A DNA stretch of 18,145 nucleotides from Lachnospiraceae bacterium (lineage in GTDB: Bacteria; Bacillota_A; Clostridia; Lachnospirales; Lachnospiraceae), in assembly GCA_004556565.1 (NCBI GenBank), contig SFGN01000052.1, positions 1 to 18,145 of the forward strand, written 5' to 3'. The notes under the pieces are model-generated. The model made no database searches and was not told where the DNA came from. It saw only the letters and a program-made list of their open reading frames with translations. This document shows positions 6,132 to 12,938 of this stretch, piece after piece. How positions within the stretch are numbered: position 1 is the stretch's first letter; the number at the start of each line of letters is the position of its first letter. A program made the translations under genes and the position numbers.

Positions 6132-6820
6132 AATTATTATTAGTGGAAGATGATATGGAAATAAGCCAGATGCTGAAAGACTACTTGAAGGCGGAAAATT
6201 ATGAGGTGATTTGTGCTGCGGATGGAGAAGAAGCATGTGAGAAATTCGACAGTGGTTCTTACAGCCTTGTTTTGTTGGATTTGATGATTCCAAAAATCAG
6301 CGGTATGGAAGTCATGCAGCATATCCGGCAGAGCAGCACGGTTCCGATTATTATTGTGTCTGCAAAAGATACAGATGCGGATAAGACTCTCGGCCTGGGA
6401 CTTGGGGCAGACGATTATATTACGAAACCATTCTCGGTGACAGAAGTGTTAGCCCGTATTAAGGCAAATATCCGAAGAAGCACCCAATACTCGAAAACGG
6501 CAGGACCGGAGAATGAAGTGCTTGTGATTGGAGATTTGGTTATGAACCTGACGAATTATACCGTGACAAAAAAGAATGTGGAAGTAGATCTGACAGCAAA
6601 AGAGTATGAAATACTGAAACTGCTCATCCAGAACCCAAAGAAGGTATATACCAAAGAGCAGATGTATTCCCTGATCTGGAATGACGCATATCTGGGAGAT
6701 GAAAATGCGGTCAATGTCCACATCAGCAGGTTAAGAAACAAGATTGAGGATAATCCAAGAACTCCGAAATATGTCATTACCGTATGGGGCATCGGGTATA
6801 AGTTAGGAGATTTATCATGA
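6128..6820 (+). CDS. OmpR-family response regulator
   Basis: A full-length 230-residue response regulator. The receiver domain (about 1-115) has the acidic pocket Asp8/Asp9, phospho-acceptor Asp51 (LVLLDLMIP), Ser78 in IIIVSAKD and Lys100 in DYITKPFS. The Trans_reg_C domain fills about 130-228, ending with the recognition helix NAVNVHISRLRNKIED and wing VITVWGIGYKLG. It starts with GTG at 6128, overlapping the upstream HTH gene, and its stop overlaps the kinase start (ATGA). It should be phosphorylated by that kinase and activate the ABC genes at 7845. The 11-bp direct repeats at 4372, 7775 and 10951 are candidate binding sites. Confidence 0.93.
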   Translation: MKLLLVEDDMEISQMLKDYLKAENYEVICAADGEEACEKFDSGSYSLVLLDLMIPKISGMEVMQHIRQSSTVPIIIVSAKDTDADKTLGLGLGADDYITKPFSVTEVLARIKANIRRSTQYSKTAGPENEVLVIGDLVMNLTNYTVTKKNVEVDLTAKEYEILKLLIQNPKKVYTKEQMYSLIWNDAYLGDENAVNVHISRLRNKIEDNPRTPKYVITVWGIGYKLGDLS

Positions 6821-7758
6821 GTGATGCAACGATTATCTTTTTCCTGTCTGTTTGTATTGTAGTGCTGATCTGTATTGTTTTGTATCAGCAGTTTGCTTTC
6901 CGGACAGGGACGCAGGGCAAATTAAAGGAAATCAGTCAGAAACTGGAGGAAATTCAGGATACGGACAGTGATGAGAATGTGATGGTTTTTACGGACAACA
7001 AGGTTCTTATGGATTTAGCGGCGCAGATCAACCGTCTGCTGGAGAACCAGAGAAAGGTCAAGGTGGATTTCCGGCGTTCCGAGATTGCCTCAAAGAAAAT
7101 GCTGTCCAATATCTCTCATGATATAAAGACGCCTATGACAGTCATATTAGGATATCTGGAGATTATGCGGCTGAACTGTTCAGGGAAAAATGAGATGCTT
7201 TTGAAAGTGGAGCAGAAGACCCGGAGAGTCATGGAACTGATTAATCAGTTTTTCACGCTGGCGAAGCTGGAGGCCGGGGATACAGATATTGAGATTACAA
7301 ATATTGATGTCTGTGAGGCTTGCCGGGAGAATGTGCTGGATTTTTATGAATTGCTTACACAGAAGGAATTTGAAGTAGAAGTTGATATCCCCGAAGAAGC
7401 GGTCTTTATCCGGGGAAACAAGGATGTCTTGCAGAGGATTTTGTTCAATCTCCTTTCCAATGTTGTACGGTATGGGACCGACGGAAAGTATATGGGAATA
7501 TTCCTACGGTCAGATAAGAAATACATTTATATCGATGTGGTGGATAAGGGAAAAGGGATTGACAAGGCATTTGCACAGAATGTATTTGAGCGGTTGTTTA
7601 CCATGGAAGATTCCAGAAACCGGGAGATACAGGGGAACGGCCTGGGGCTGACTATCGCGCAAAATCTCGCACACCAGCTTGGCGGGGAGATTACCCTTGA
7701 CAGCGAGCCGAACGTAAAAACTACTTTTACGGTGAAACTGCGGAGATTCGCTTATTAA
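6817..7758 (+). CDS. Sensor histidine kinase
   Basis: A 313-residue membrane-bound kinase with only one clear membrane helix (about residues 4-27) and no obvious extracellular sensor. This suggests that it detects its signal in the membrane or through the ABC transporter. The HisKA domain holds the phosphorylated His101 in LSNISHDIKTPMTVILGY. The ATPase domain shows the N box (ILFNLLSNVVRYG), G1 (DVVDKGKGID), F box (VFERLFTMED) and G2 (GNGLGLTIAQN). The start codon overlaps the regulator stop by 4 bases. Together with the downstream LanF/BcrA-type transporter, it fits a peptide-antibiotic sensing and resistance circuit. Confidence 0.92.
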   Translation: MSDATIIFFLSVCIVVLICIVLYQQFAFRTGTQGKLKEISQKLEEIQDTDSDENVMVFTDNKVLMDLAAQINRLLENQRKVKVDFRRSEIASKKMLSNISHDIKTPMTVILGYLEIMRLNCSGKNEMLLKVEQKTRRVMELINQFFTLAKLEAGDTDIEITNIDVCEACRENVLDFYELLTQKEFEVEVDIPEEAVFIRGNKDVLQRILFNLLSNVVRYGTDGKYMGIFLRSDKKYIYIDVVDKGKGIDKAFAQNVFERLFTMEDSRNREIQGNGLGLTIAQNLAHQLGGEITLDSEPNVKTTFTVKLRRFAY

Positions 7759-7774
7759 ATTTCCAAGAAAGAAA

Positions 7775-7820
7775 TTCGTAAGAATTAGTCAAGAGTTTTG
7801 AAAATCTTAGCCGCTAGAAT
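7775..7820 (+). promoter_or_regulatory. Putative response-regulator promoter of the ABC operon
   Basis: A -10 element TAGAAT (7815-7820) lacks a -35 but is preceded by three degenerate 11-bp units: TTCGTAAGAAT (7775-7785), TAGTCAAGAGT (7786-7796) and TTTGAAAATCT (7797-7807). The last ends 7 bases before the -10, as in the clearer repeat promoters at 4372 and 10951. The match between units is weak, so this is a suggestion. Confidence 0.42.
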
Positions 7821-7844
7821 GGTAGCAGAAAGGAGGCAGACAAT

Positions 7845-8756
7845 ATGCCATATATTTTACAGACAAATGGGCTTACAAAAGCCATTGGCGGCAAAAATCT
7901 TGTAACCAATGTGTCCATGCACGTTAAGAGGGGCGAGATTTATGGTTTTCTAGGTCCCAACGGTGCTGGCAAAACCACAGTAATGAAGATGCTGACGAAC
8001 CTATGGAAACCGACAGAGGGCAGCATTGAACTGTTTGGACAAAAACTTACACCGACTTCTTATGGGGTACTGAAGCGGATGGGGAGCATCATTGAGTTTT
8101 CGACCTTTTACGATCATTTAAGTGGAAAAGAAAACCTTGCCCTCCATTGTGAGTACATGGGATACTACAATCCCGGAAGCATAGAGAATGCTCTGGAGAT
8201 GTTAAATCTGACAGATGCAGAGAAAAAGCCGGTACGCAGCTACTCATTAGGTATGAAACAGCGGTTAGGGATTGCCCGTGCCATACTTAGTAAGCCGGAA
8301 TTGCTCATTCTGGATGAGCCGACAAATGGACTTGATCCGGCGGGTATGAAGCAGATCCGGGATTTATTGAAAATGCTTTGTACGGAATACGGGATCACAA
8401 TTGTTGTATCCAGCCACATTCTTTCGGAGATTGAGAGCATTGCGGATACAATTGGCGTCATCAATCATGGCGTGCTTATGAAAGAAGTTACCATGAAAGA
8501 AATATCAGAAATGAGCCTTGCCTACATTGAATTAAGCGTTATCAATACAAAGAAGGCTTCCTATGTGTTGGCTGATAAAATGGGTCTTGACAATTTTAAA
8601 ATTGTGGAGGATGGAAAGATCCGGATTTATGACCATCGTATATCCACACAGGAATTGTCAAAGGTTCTGGCACTGAATGATGTAGAGATTGTTGCCATTG
8701 GTAAAAAAGCAGAGACTCTGGAAGACTATTTCCTGAAAATGACGGCGGAGGTGTAG
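7845..8756 (+). CDS. ABC transporter ATP-binding protein, LanF/BcrA type
   Basis: This 303-residue ATPase should power the membrane partner encoded next. Walker A is GPNGAGKT (about 37-44), the signature is YSLGMKQR (about 133-140), Walker B is LLILDEPTNGLDP (about 153-165), and the H-loop is VVSSHILSEIE. The Q-loop region reads GSIIEFSTFYDHLSG, with Glu where most ABC proteins have Gln. A Glu here is a known trait of lantibiotic-immunity LanF and related bacitracin-type transporters, so export or clearing of peptide antibiotics from the membrane is likely. A strong ribosome binding site (AAGGAGG, 7830-7836) precedes ATG 7845. The C-terminal 85 residues are the variable BcrA-type extension. 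Confidence 0.92.
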   Translation: MPYILQTNGLTKAIGGKNLVTNVSMHVKRGEIYGFLGPNGAGKTTVMKMLTNLWKPTEGSIELFGQKLTPTSYGVLKRMGSIIEFSTFYDHLSGKENLALHCEYMGYYNPGSIENALEMLNLTDAEKKPVRSYSLGMKQRLGIARAILSKPELLILDEPTNGLDPAGMKQIRDLLKMLCTEYGITIVVSSHILSEIESIADTIGVINHGVLMKEVTMKEISEMSLAYIELSVINTKKASYVLADKMGLDNFKIVEDGKIRIYDHRISTQELSKVLALNDVEIVAIGKKAETLEDYFLKMTAEV

Positions 8757-8761
8757 TAGCA

Positions 8762-9469
8762 ATGTTAAAGTTAATCAAACTCGAATGGAAAAAGAACAAT
8801 ATCGGAAAATATGTCCGTAATGCGGTGATTCTTGCGGGACTCCTTTGCCTTTTCATTTTTGCACTGGCTTATTTCGGAATTGCCAATGATCCGGATACGG
8901 GGGTGCCGGATGCGGCACCGGGGAATGAAATGATTTCATCCTCCATTGAACTGTTTACCAGTATGTCCTTTCTGATTTTTACAAGCGTGATGCTGGCATC
9001 CTTTATTGTCACGGCATATAAAAACAAAACGATGAACCTGATGTTTTCCTATCCGATCAAGCGGCAGAAGATATTGGTCTCCCAGATGCTGGCAGTATGG
9101 ATTTTTAACTTTATTGCATTGGTTCTGACAAAAGTGCTGATTTATGGATGCGTTTTGGCAGGTTCCCATTTTATGACATCTGCGTTCCCGCTTGATTTTA
9201 ACATGGCAAGTCTGTCGTTTTATGTGCAACTTATCCTAAAGTCAGTGGTAATCGTAAGCATGAGTTTTATTGCACTATTCATTGGTCTTGCTATGAAGTC
9301 TTCAAAAGCAACAATTATTTCGTCTTTCCTGCTAATCTTTTTGACACAGGCGAATATAGGTGATTTTACGATGAAGAATAATCTGGTTTTCCCGGTGATC
9401 CTGACTTTGGTATCTTTGGTATTTGCAGTACTGTCAGTATACAATGAGGAAACCAAAGATTTGATGTAG
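8762..9469 (+). CDS. ABC-2 type transporter permease
   Basis: A 235-residue integral membrane protein with about six helices, near residues 20-40, 68-88, 108-135, 153-178, 183-199 and 208-226. A basic amphipathic N-terminus (LKLIKLEWKKNNIGKYVRN) is typical of LanE/BcrB-type permeases. The cytoplasmic stretch YKNKTMNLMFSYPIKRQKIL matches the coupling region of this family. The gene begins 5 bases after the ATPase stop, so the two make one complex. Only one permease is present whereas LanFEG systems have two, so it may act as a homodimer. Confidence 0.88.
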   Translation: MLKLIKLEWKKNNIGKYVRNAVILAGLLCLFIFALAYFGIANDPDTGVPDAAPGNEMISSSIELFTSMSFLIFTSVMLASFIVTAYKNKTMNLMFSYPIKRQKILVSQMLAVWIFNFIALVLTKVLIYGCVLAGSHFMTSAFPLDFNMASLSFYVQLILKSVVIVSMSFIALFIGLAMKSSKATIISSFLLIFLTQANIGDFTMKNNLVFPVILTLVSLVFAVLSVYNEETKDLM

Positions 9470-9481
9470 CGGGAAGTGTCT

Positions 9482-10339
9482 ATGAAAATAAAAATATTAT
9501 TGTGTATGAGCCTGCTGGCAGTATCCTGTTTATACGGATGCGGACAAAAGGAGAAGGTCAGTCTTTCAGAAATATACGATACTGAAAGCATATCCGCCAT
9601 CAATATGCAAATTGACTCCTGGCAGCTTAAAATCATGACTTCCTCAGATGAAGATGTCCATGTCAGCTTGGATGGCGGAACAGAAAAAGGAGCGAAAGCG
9701 CCAATGATTGATGTACAGGATAGCGTGTTGGATATTGTGCAGACGGACAGCGAAGAAAATGCTGTGAGTCAGTTCTCCCTTGGCAAAGAAGGTGAAGTAA
9801 CTGTATATATTCCCGATGCTCTGAAGGGAGCAGTTACGATTAAGAACGGTTCCGGGGATATGGAAATAGACAGCCTTGTTGCTTCAAAGATCACTATTGA
9901 TAATTCTTCCGGTTATGCTGAGCTGAATAATGTGACAGCGGAGGCACTTGAAATCTCATCTTCATCCGGGGATGTGAAACTGTCCAATGGCAACATTACG
10001 GATTTCCAGATTGACACATCATCTGGCTATGTAACATTGAAAAATACTGTGTCAGAGAATATTTCGATTGCAACGAAATCAGGAGAAGTGAATATATCCG
10101 GTTTGGCAGAACAGACAAATGCGGGAATTTCTACGAGTTCCGGGGATATAGGTATCTCATATAAAACACAGCCACAAAATCTTTCCTTTAAAATCTCATC
10201 CGGTTCAGATGATGTTTCTGTAAGATTGGACAGTGCTTCTTATACAACGGAAACTTCTGCGTGTAAGCAGGGAAAGATTGGTAATGGCGGCTACAGTTTG
10301 ACCGTGAATAGTGACAGCGGCACTGTGGTAATTCATTGA
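9482..10339 (+). CDS. DUF4097-like beta-strand repeat lipoprotein
   Basis: A 285-residue secreted lipoprotein. The signal peptide is short and basic-hydrophobic (MKIKILLCMSLLAVSCLYGC) and ends in a lipobox with Cys20 as the lipid-modified residue. The rest is a series of short beta-strand repeats containing SGD, SGY or SGE (for example NGSGDMEIDSL, NSSGYAELNNV, SSSGDVKLSN), as in DUF4097 right-handed beta-helix proteins. Its role is unknown; position behind the ABC genes suggests an extracellular binding or sensing accessory for the same peptide. I chose ATG 9482 with GGGAAG upstream; GTG 9476 would add two residues. Its stop overlaps the next ATG by one base. Confidence 0.85.
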   Translation: MKIKILLCMSLLAVSCLYGCGQKEKVSLSEIYDTESISAINMQIDSWQLKIMTSSDEDVHVSLDGGTEKGAKAPMIDVQDSVLDIVQTDSEENAVSQFSLGKEGEVTVYIPDALKGAVTIKNGSGDMEIDSLVASKITIDNSSGYAELNNVTAEALEISSSSGDVKLSNGNITDFQIDTSSGYVTLKNTVSENISIATKSGEVNISGLAEQTNAGISTSSGDIGISYKTQPQNLSFKISSGSDDVSVRLDSASYTTETSACKQGKIGNGGYSLTVNSDSGTVVIH

Positions 10340-10642
10340 TGAATTTAATTAAGGTAAATGGGCGGTTGCTGGAACTACTGCTCCTGAATGCATTAAAGGG
10401 GAATAAAGCATATGGGTATGAATTGACGAACCGATTTGCTCCGGTTTATAGAATCTCATCGGGAGTAATTTACTTAGCATTGAAATCTTTGTGCGAGAGA
10501 GGTTTGATTAGTAGGGACAGTGAATTATCTGCCGGAAGAATTAGAGTCTACTATAGAGAAAGAAGGAGAAGTTTACCGGGATAGCCTTCATAGGAAATTG
10601 GAGCAAGAATTGAAAGACCTGTATACTTTTCTCAATAAATGA
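10339..10642 (+). pseudogene. PadR-family transcriptional regulator, frameshifted
   Basis: The start ATG overlaps the lipoprotein stop. The first 72 residues form a PadR winged helix: LLELLLLNALKGNKAYGYEL, then the typical SSGVIYLALKSLCERGLIS and RIRVYY. The frame then ends early at 10584. One frame forward from 10556 the expected C-terminus continues (EKEGEVYRDSLHRKLEQELK, then DLYTFLNK) to TGA 10640-10642. Removing one base, for example A10555, restores an approximately 100-residue PadR protein. It would probably have been a repressor of the operon. Either it is inactivated here or the site is a sequencing error; the remaining winged helix could still be made without its dimer helix. Confidence 0.82.
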
Positions 10643-10681
10643 GATACTGGGCAAGATGAACTGTAGGATGGGATAGATGTT

Positions 10682-10870
10682 ATGTGGCTTAAAGAGTGGA
10701 TATTGTGCCCTGTTTGCGGAAGTAAAACGAGATTGAAAATACGGGAAGATACGGTACTTGAGAACTTTCCGTTGTATTGCCCGAAATGCAAACAGGAAAC
10801 GCTAATCAATGTACGAAAAATGAATATGGCTGTTATCAAAGAGCCAGACGCTAAGACGCAGAGCCGATAA
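10682..10870 (+). CDS. Cysteine-rich KTR protein (Tn916 orf6-like)
   Basis: A 62-residue protein of the cysteine-rich KTR family. CPVCGSKTRLKIRED and FPLYCPKCKQET supply two Cys-x-x-Cys pairs that should bind one zinc ion. The C-terminus VIKEPDAKTQSR is the highly conserved family ending. From memory, the same protein lies downstream of tet(M) on Tn916 as orf6, next to a reverse-strand XRE gene, which is also the order here. Its function is unknown; a zinc-ribbon role in nucleic-acid binding is plausible. The stop codon lies in the left arm of the terminator. Confidence 0.86.
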   Translation: MWLKEWILCPVCGSKTRLKIREDTVLENFPLYCPKCKQETLINVRKMNMAVIKEPDAKTQSR

Positions 10871-10915
10871 CCTTTAGATTTGTTTCTAAGGTTGTCGGCT
10901 ACGTTTGTTTTTGTC
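10862..10915 (+). terminator. Rho-independent terminator after the KTR gene
   Basis: Stem 10862-10878 with 10885-10900 (16 pairs, one bulge, one G-T wobble), 6-base loop, followed by ACGTTTGTTTTTG. The KTR stop codon (10868-10870) is within the stem. Confidence 0.82.
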
Positions 10916-10924
10916 ACATTCTGT

Positions 10925-11014
10925 CGAAAAGTTTTTAAAATCATATACCATTCATAACTCATCCATAACTCGTTCATAAGTCGATGGTTTATAATGGCAG
11001 ATAATGAGAAAAAC
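10925..11014 (+). promoter_or_regulatory. Promoter with three 11-bp tandem operator repeats (copy 2, no gene follows)
   Basis: TTCATAACTCA (10951-10961), TCCATAACTCG (10962-10972) and TTCATAAGTCG (10973-10983) form a cleaner tandem array than copy 1, ending 6 bases before TATAAT (10990-10995). The whole stretch from GAAAAGTTTT to ATAATGGCAGATAATGAGA is a near-duplicate of 4347-4438. After the promoter there is a hairpin and then only a reverse-strand gene. It looks as if the gene it once served was lost or displaced at the junction with the conjugative-element segment. Confidence 0.72.
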
Positions 11015-11045
11015 CAGCAGAAACAAGAAACTCTTGTCCTACTGG
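11010..11045. terminator. Hairpin between the orphan promoter and the reverse-strand XRE gene
   Basis: Nested repeats pair AAACCAG with CTGGTTT and, inside them, ACAAGA with TCTTGT. It lies just beyond the stop of the reverse-strand XRE gene. It could end transcription from the orphan promoter and from the XRE gene, although the T tracts are poor. Confidence 0.45.
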
Positions 11046-11047
11046 TT

Positions 11048-11413
11048 TCACTCGGAACCGTTCGGTTCATTTTTCTGCTGACGGGTCAGTAACTGTTCTG
11101 ATAGAAACTCCATTGTGCGAAGAAGGATTTCCTGATTTTCCTTATTGTGTGACTGGAGTTTACCAATAACGCGCTGTGCCAGCTCATTTTCAGATGATAC
11201 TTTGTCTGGAAAAAGAGAATTAGGGGTAATGCCCAATCGTTCAATCAACAGGGATAAGGTCTCGTAAGAAGGATTTTTCCGTCCTTTTTCAATATCCTGA
11301 ACGGTTTTTATGGCCAGACCGCACTGATCAGCCAGTTCCTGTTGGGTAAGATCGCAGTTTTTCCTTTCAGATCGGATGCGGTTACCCAAATACATAAGTT
11401 TGTCTTTCGGCAT
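11048..11413 (-). CDS. XRE-family repressor of the conjugative-element module
   Basis: A 121-residue protein with an N-terminal XRE HTH (about 7-66: NRIRSERKNCDLTQQELADQ, then GLAIKTVQDIEKGRKNPSYE). A charged C-terminal helix region (about 75-110) is probably for dimerisation. AGGTGAAC just upstream of the ATG is a good ribosome binding site. It is divergent from the sigma/HTH_16/DUF3825 operon, the same place and direction as the reverse-strand regulator of Tn916-family elements. It probably binds repeats in the shared control region (11428-11484) and keeps the element's regulatory operon off. Confidence 0.85.
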   Translation of the reverse strand: MPKDKLMYLGNRIRSERKNCDLTQQELADQCGLAIKTVQDIEKGRKNPSYETLSLLIERLGITPNSLFPDKVSSENELAQRVIGKLQSHNKENQEILLRTMEFLSEQLLTRQQKNEPNGSE

Positions 11414-11427
11414 AATTGTTCACCTCG

Positions 11428-11496
11428 AATACATTCTATCGTACCGATTATGGAAAATACATTCCCTTAAAGTATGTATAGAATAGGTGCTATAAT
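11428..11496. promoter_or_regulatory. Divergent control region with operator repeats and promoter
   Basis: AATACATTC occurs twice as a direct repeat (11428-11436 and 11456-11464), and ATTCTAT (11433-11439) is inverted as ATAGAAT (11478-11484). These are candidate sites for the XRE protein. Rightward transcription would use TATAAT at 11491-11496 with a weak -35 (TTAAAG, 11467-11472, 18-base spacer); the inverted site lies in that spacer. Confidence 0.6.
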
Positions 11497-11567
11497 GCCG
11501 ATTTGAAAGGGAATAAACATCCCGTTACTTCGGAATGAGAGTAGAACTGATTTAATGAAATAACGGA

Positions 11568-11617
11568 AAGCCCTGTTGGGGAGCTAATAAAAAAAACGGC
11601 TTCCCGCAGCAGGGCTT
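11568..11617 (+). promoter_or_regulatory. Large hairpin in the leader of the sigma/HTH_16 operon
   Basis: AAGCCCTG (11568-11575) pairs perfectly with CAGGGCTT (11610-11617). Further pairing inside (TTGGGGAGC against GGCTTCCCGCAG) extends the stem, with an A-rich loop. The T tract is poor, so it may act as an attenuator component rather than a complete terminator. Confidence 0.55.
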
Positions 11618-11626
11618 ATTCGTGTT

Positions 11627-11668
11627 TGCCATCTGTGGTTTGCCGTAAGGAGAAAACCATGGATGGCA
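11627..11668 (+). promoter_or_regulatory. Hairpin presenting a ribosome binding site in its loop
   Basis: TGCCATC (11627-11633) pairs with GATGGCA (11662-11668) and TGGTTT (11636-11641) with AAACCA (11654-11659), separated by a symmetrical 2x2 internal loop. The 12-base apical loop holds AAGGAGA, and the ATG at 11659 lies on the 3' side of the stem. All 13 pairs are perfect. Confidence 0.7.
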
Positions 11669-12113
11669 TTATTTTTGTGAAAGGGTATAGGTTCCAACCG
11701 GGTGGACAATTAAAAAAATCTTAGCATTCGATGCGGAGTCTTATACCTACAAACAGGCATTATATTGCGTGTTCAATGCCTATAATAATACCTATAACGC
11801 ATATTATTACCATATCCGGAACTATCACGTCAGGAAGCAGCAGGAGCTCCCTGGCGTTTTTCTTTGTCGATTTCTGACGATATTCCACGATCCCTATTGG
11901 AGCAGAGGACCTCCGTGTCTGTTATGTGCCTCTATTGAAAATATAGTCCATGAAAAATTTTTGGGCAAAATTTCCGTTTTCATTTCCGATTTTGAAAAGC
12001 TGAATTGTTTTAGTTATTTAAAGGGGAAAAAGGGGCATTTCTACTGCCCGGAAAAATTTTTTGAAAAAATTTTGAAAAACCTTTCCGGTTTGGGGTGGGC
12101 AGATCTGTCTTAG
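11659..12113 (+). pseudogene. Short Tyr/Asn-rich ORF split by a frame change
   Basis: ATG 11659 has a strong ribosome binding site but its frame stops after 21 codons (MDGIIFVKGYRFQPGG, then stop at 11722-11724). One frame back, an open frame runs from 11691 through TGWTIKKILAFDAESYTYKQ and ALYCVFNAYNNTYNAYYYHI, then RNYHVRKQQELPG, to a stop at 12111-12113. The two read well when joined around 11690-11710, suggesting a frame break or frameshifting. The first 70 residues or so look coding. The tail after about 11860 enters AT-rich repeat sequence and is probably meaningless. I do not recognise the product. A leader-peptide role is possible because the part lies between a structured leader and the sigma gene. 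Confidence 0.42.
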
Positions 12114-12240
12114 TAGTTAAAGGGGACAAAAGGACAGTTCTGCCACTCGGAAAAATTTTTTGAGAAATTTTGAAAAACCTTTCCGGTTTTGCATGGGCAG
12201 ATTCGTCTTAGTAGTTCAAAGGAGGCGATAAGGACCACTC
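12011..12240 (+). repeat. About 98-bp tandem direct repeats (two full units plus a start)
   Basis: Units at 12011-12110 and 12111-12208 are followed by the first 30 or so bases of a third. Each begins TAGTWRTT(C)AAAGG, carries GGAAAAATTTTTTGA and TTTTGAAAAACCTTTCCGG, and ends with GGGCAG and GTCT. Within each, CTGCC pairs with GGGCAG and CCGGAAA-type with TTTCCGG, so every unit can form a long stem. They lie directly before the sigma-like gene. Confidence 0.75.
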
Positions 12241-12268
12241 AAAACTGCATAGGAAAGGGGGAACGATC

Positions 12269-12703
12269 ATGTCGGCTCCCTTAAAAGACAAGGACTGCAT
12301 CATTGCCATATTTGACAGTTTTGCCAAGACTGTGATGAAGAACGAGTGCAGGAATGCAGTGGATGAAGAAAAAAGAAAACGAGAAAGAGAACAGGCGGTG
12401 ACAGAAAAGCTGCAGTATCTGTTTGAAACACAGGTGCAGGATGATGTCTATCCGTCCGAGCATCTGGTTCTGCAGGGGAAATCCCACATCTGTGTGATTA
12501 CCAGCGAATGGCTTTACAATGCCATGCTGAAATTATCAGAAACACAGAGGGAGGTGTTGATCCTGGATTTCTGGTATGGGTACACAGATATTGAGATAGC
12601 TGAACAGTTTGATGTTACGCCAAGGACAATCTACAACTGGCGGCAGAAAGCGTTTGCTGCCATACGAAACTATCATGAAAGGAACCATTATGAAAGAAAA
12701 TGA
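12269..12703 (+). CDS. Sigma-70 region 4-like protein (Tn916 orf7-like)
   Basis: A 144-residue protein with a charged, probably helical N-terminal half and a sigma region 4 HTH at about residues 84-135: MLKLSETQREVLILDFWYGY, then TDIEIAEQFDVTPRTIYNWR. It resembles the small sigma-like proteins that form an operon with an HTH_16 protein on Tn916-type conjugative transposons and promote expression of excision and transfer genes. AAAGGGGG (12254-12261) gives a good start at ATG 12269. The long structured leader and tandem repeats upstream suggest expression is controlled after transcription starts. The following gene starts within its last codons. Confidence 0.83.
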   Translation: MSAPLKDKDCIIAIFDSFAKTVMKNECRNAVDEEKRKREREQAVTEKLQYLFETQVQDDVYPSEHLVLQGKSHICVITSEWLYNAMLKLSETQREVLILDFWYGYTDIEIAEQFDVTPRTIYNWRQKAFAAIRNYHERNHYERK

Positions 12704-12938
12704 ACTTACATATGAGCTGATCTGTGCCGCTGTAAAAGGCGACCGGGAGGCTCTCGATCAAATTTTAATTTACTATGATGATTATATCAACACATTAGCG
12801 ACAGTGAAGGCCGAGGACGCGCAGGGCAATGAGTACAAGTACGTTGACGGCGATTTAAAGACACGGATTCAGATGAAACTGGTTGATGCGATACCGAAGT
12901 GGAGGGGACTTAGAAATGTTGACGACAGATTTATTTGA
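12690..12938 (+). CDS. HTH_16 conjugative-transposon regulator (Tn916 orf8-like)
   Basis: An 82-residue protein with the HTH_16 pattern: LICAAVKGDREALDQILIYY (helices), DDYINTLATV, then YKYVDGDLKTRIQMKLVDAI and PKWR at the end. Its role is probably to help the adjacent sigma-like protein. ATG 12690 lies 14 bases before the sigma-gene stop, after GAAAGGA, and its own end overlaps the DUF3825 start by 23 bases. The three genes are thus tightly coupled. Confidence 0.8.
   Translation: MKENELTYELICAAVKGDREALDQILIYYDDYINTLATVKAEDAQGNEYKYVDGDLKTRIQMKLVDAIPKWRGLRNVDDRFI

Noticed and set aside
9220..9636. 138-residue reverse-strand open frame
   Set aside because: Antisense to the permease and lipoprotein genes, which are clearly coding on the plus strand.
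10588..11070. 160-residue reverse-strand open frame
   Set aside because: It covers the KTR gene, its terminator and the operator repeats in antisense; no ribosome binding site and no recognisable domain.
12011..12240. CRISPR array
   Set aside because: The units are about 98 bp and adjacent, without alternating repeats and unique spacers.
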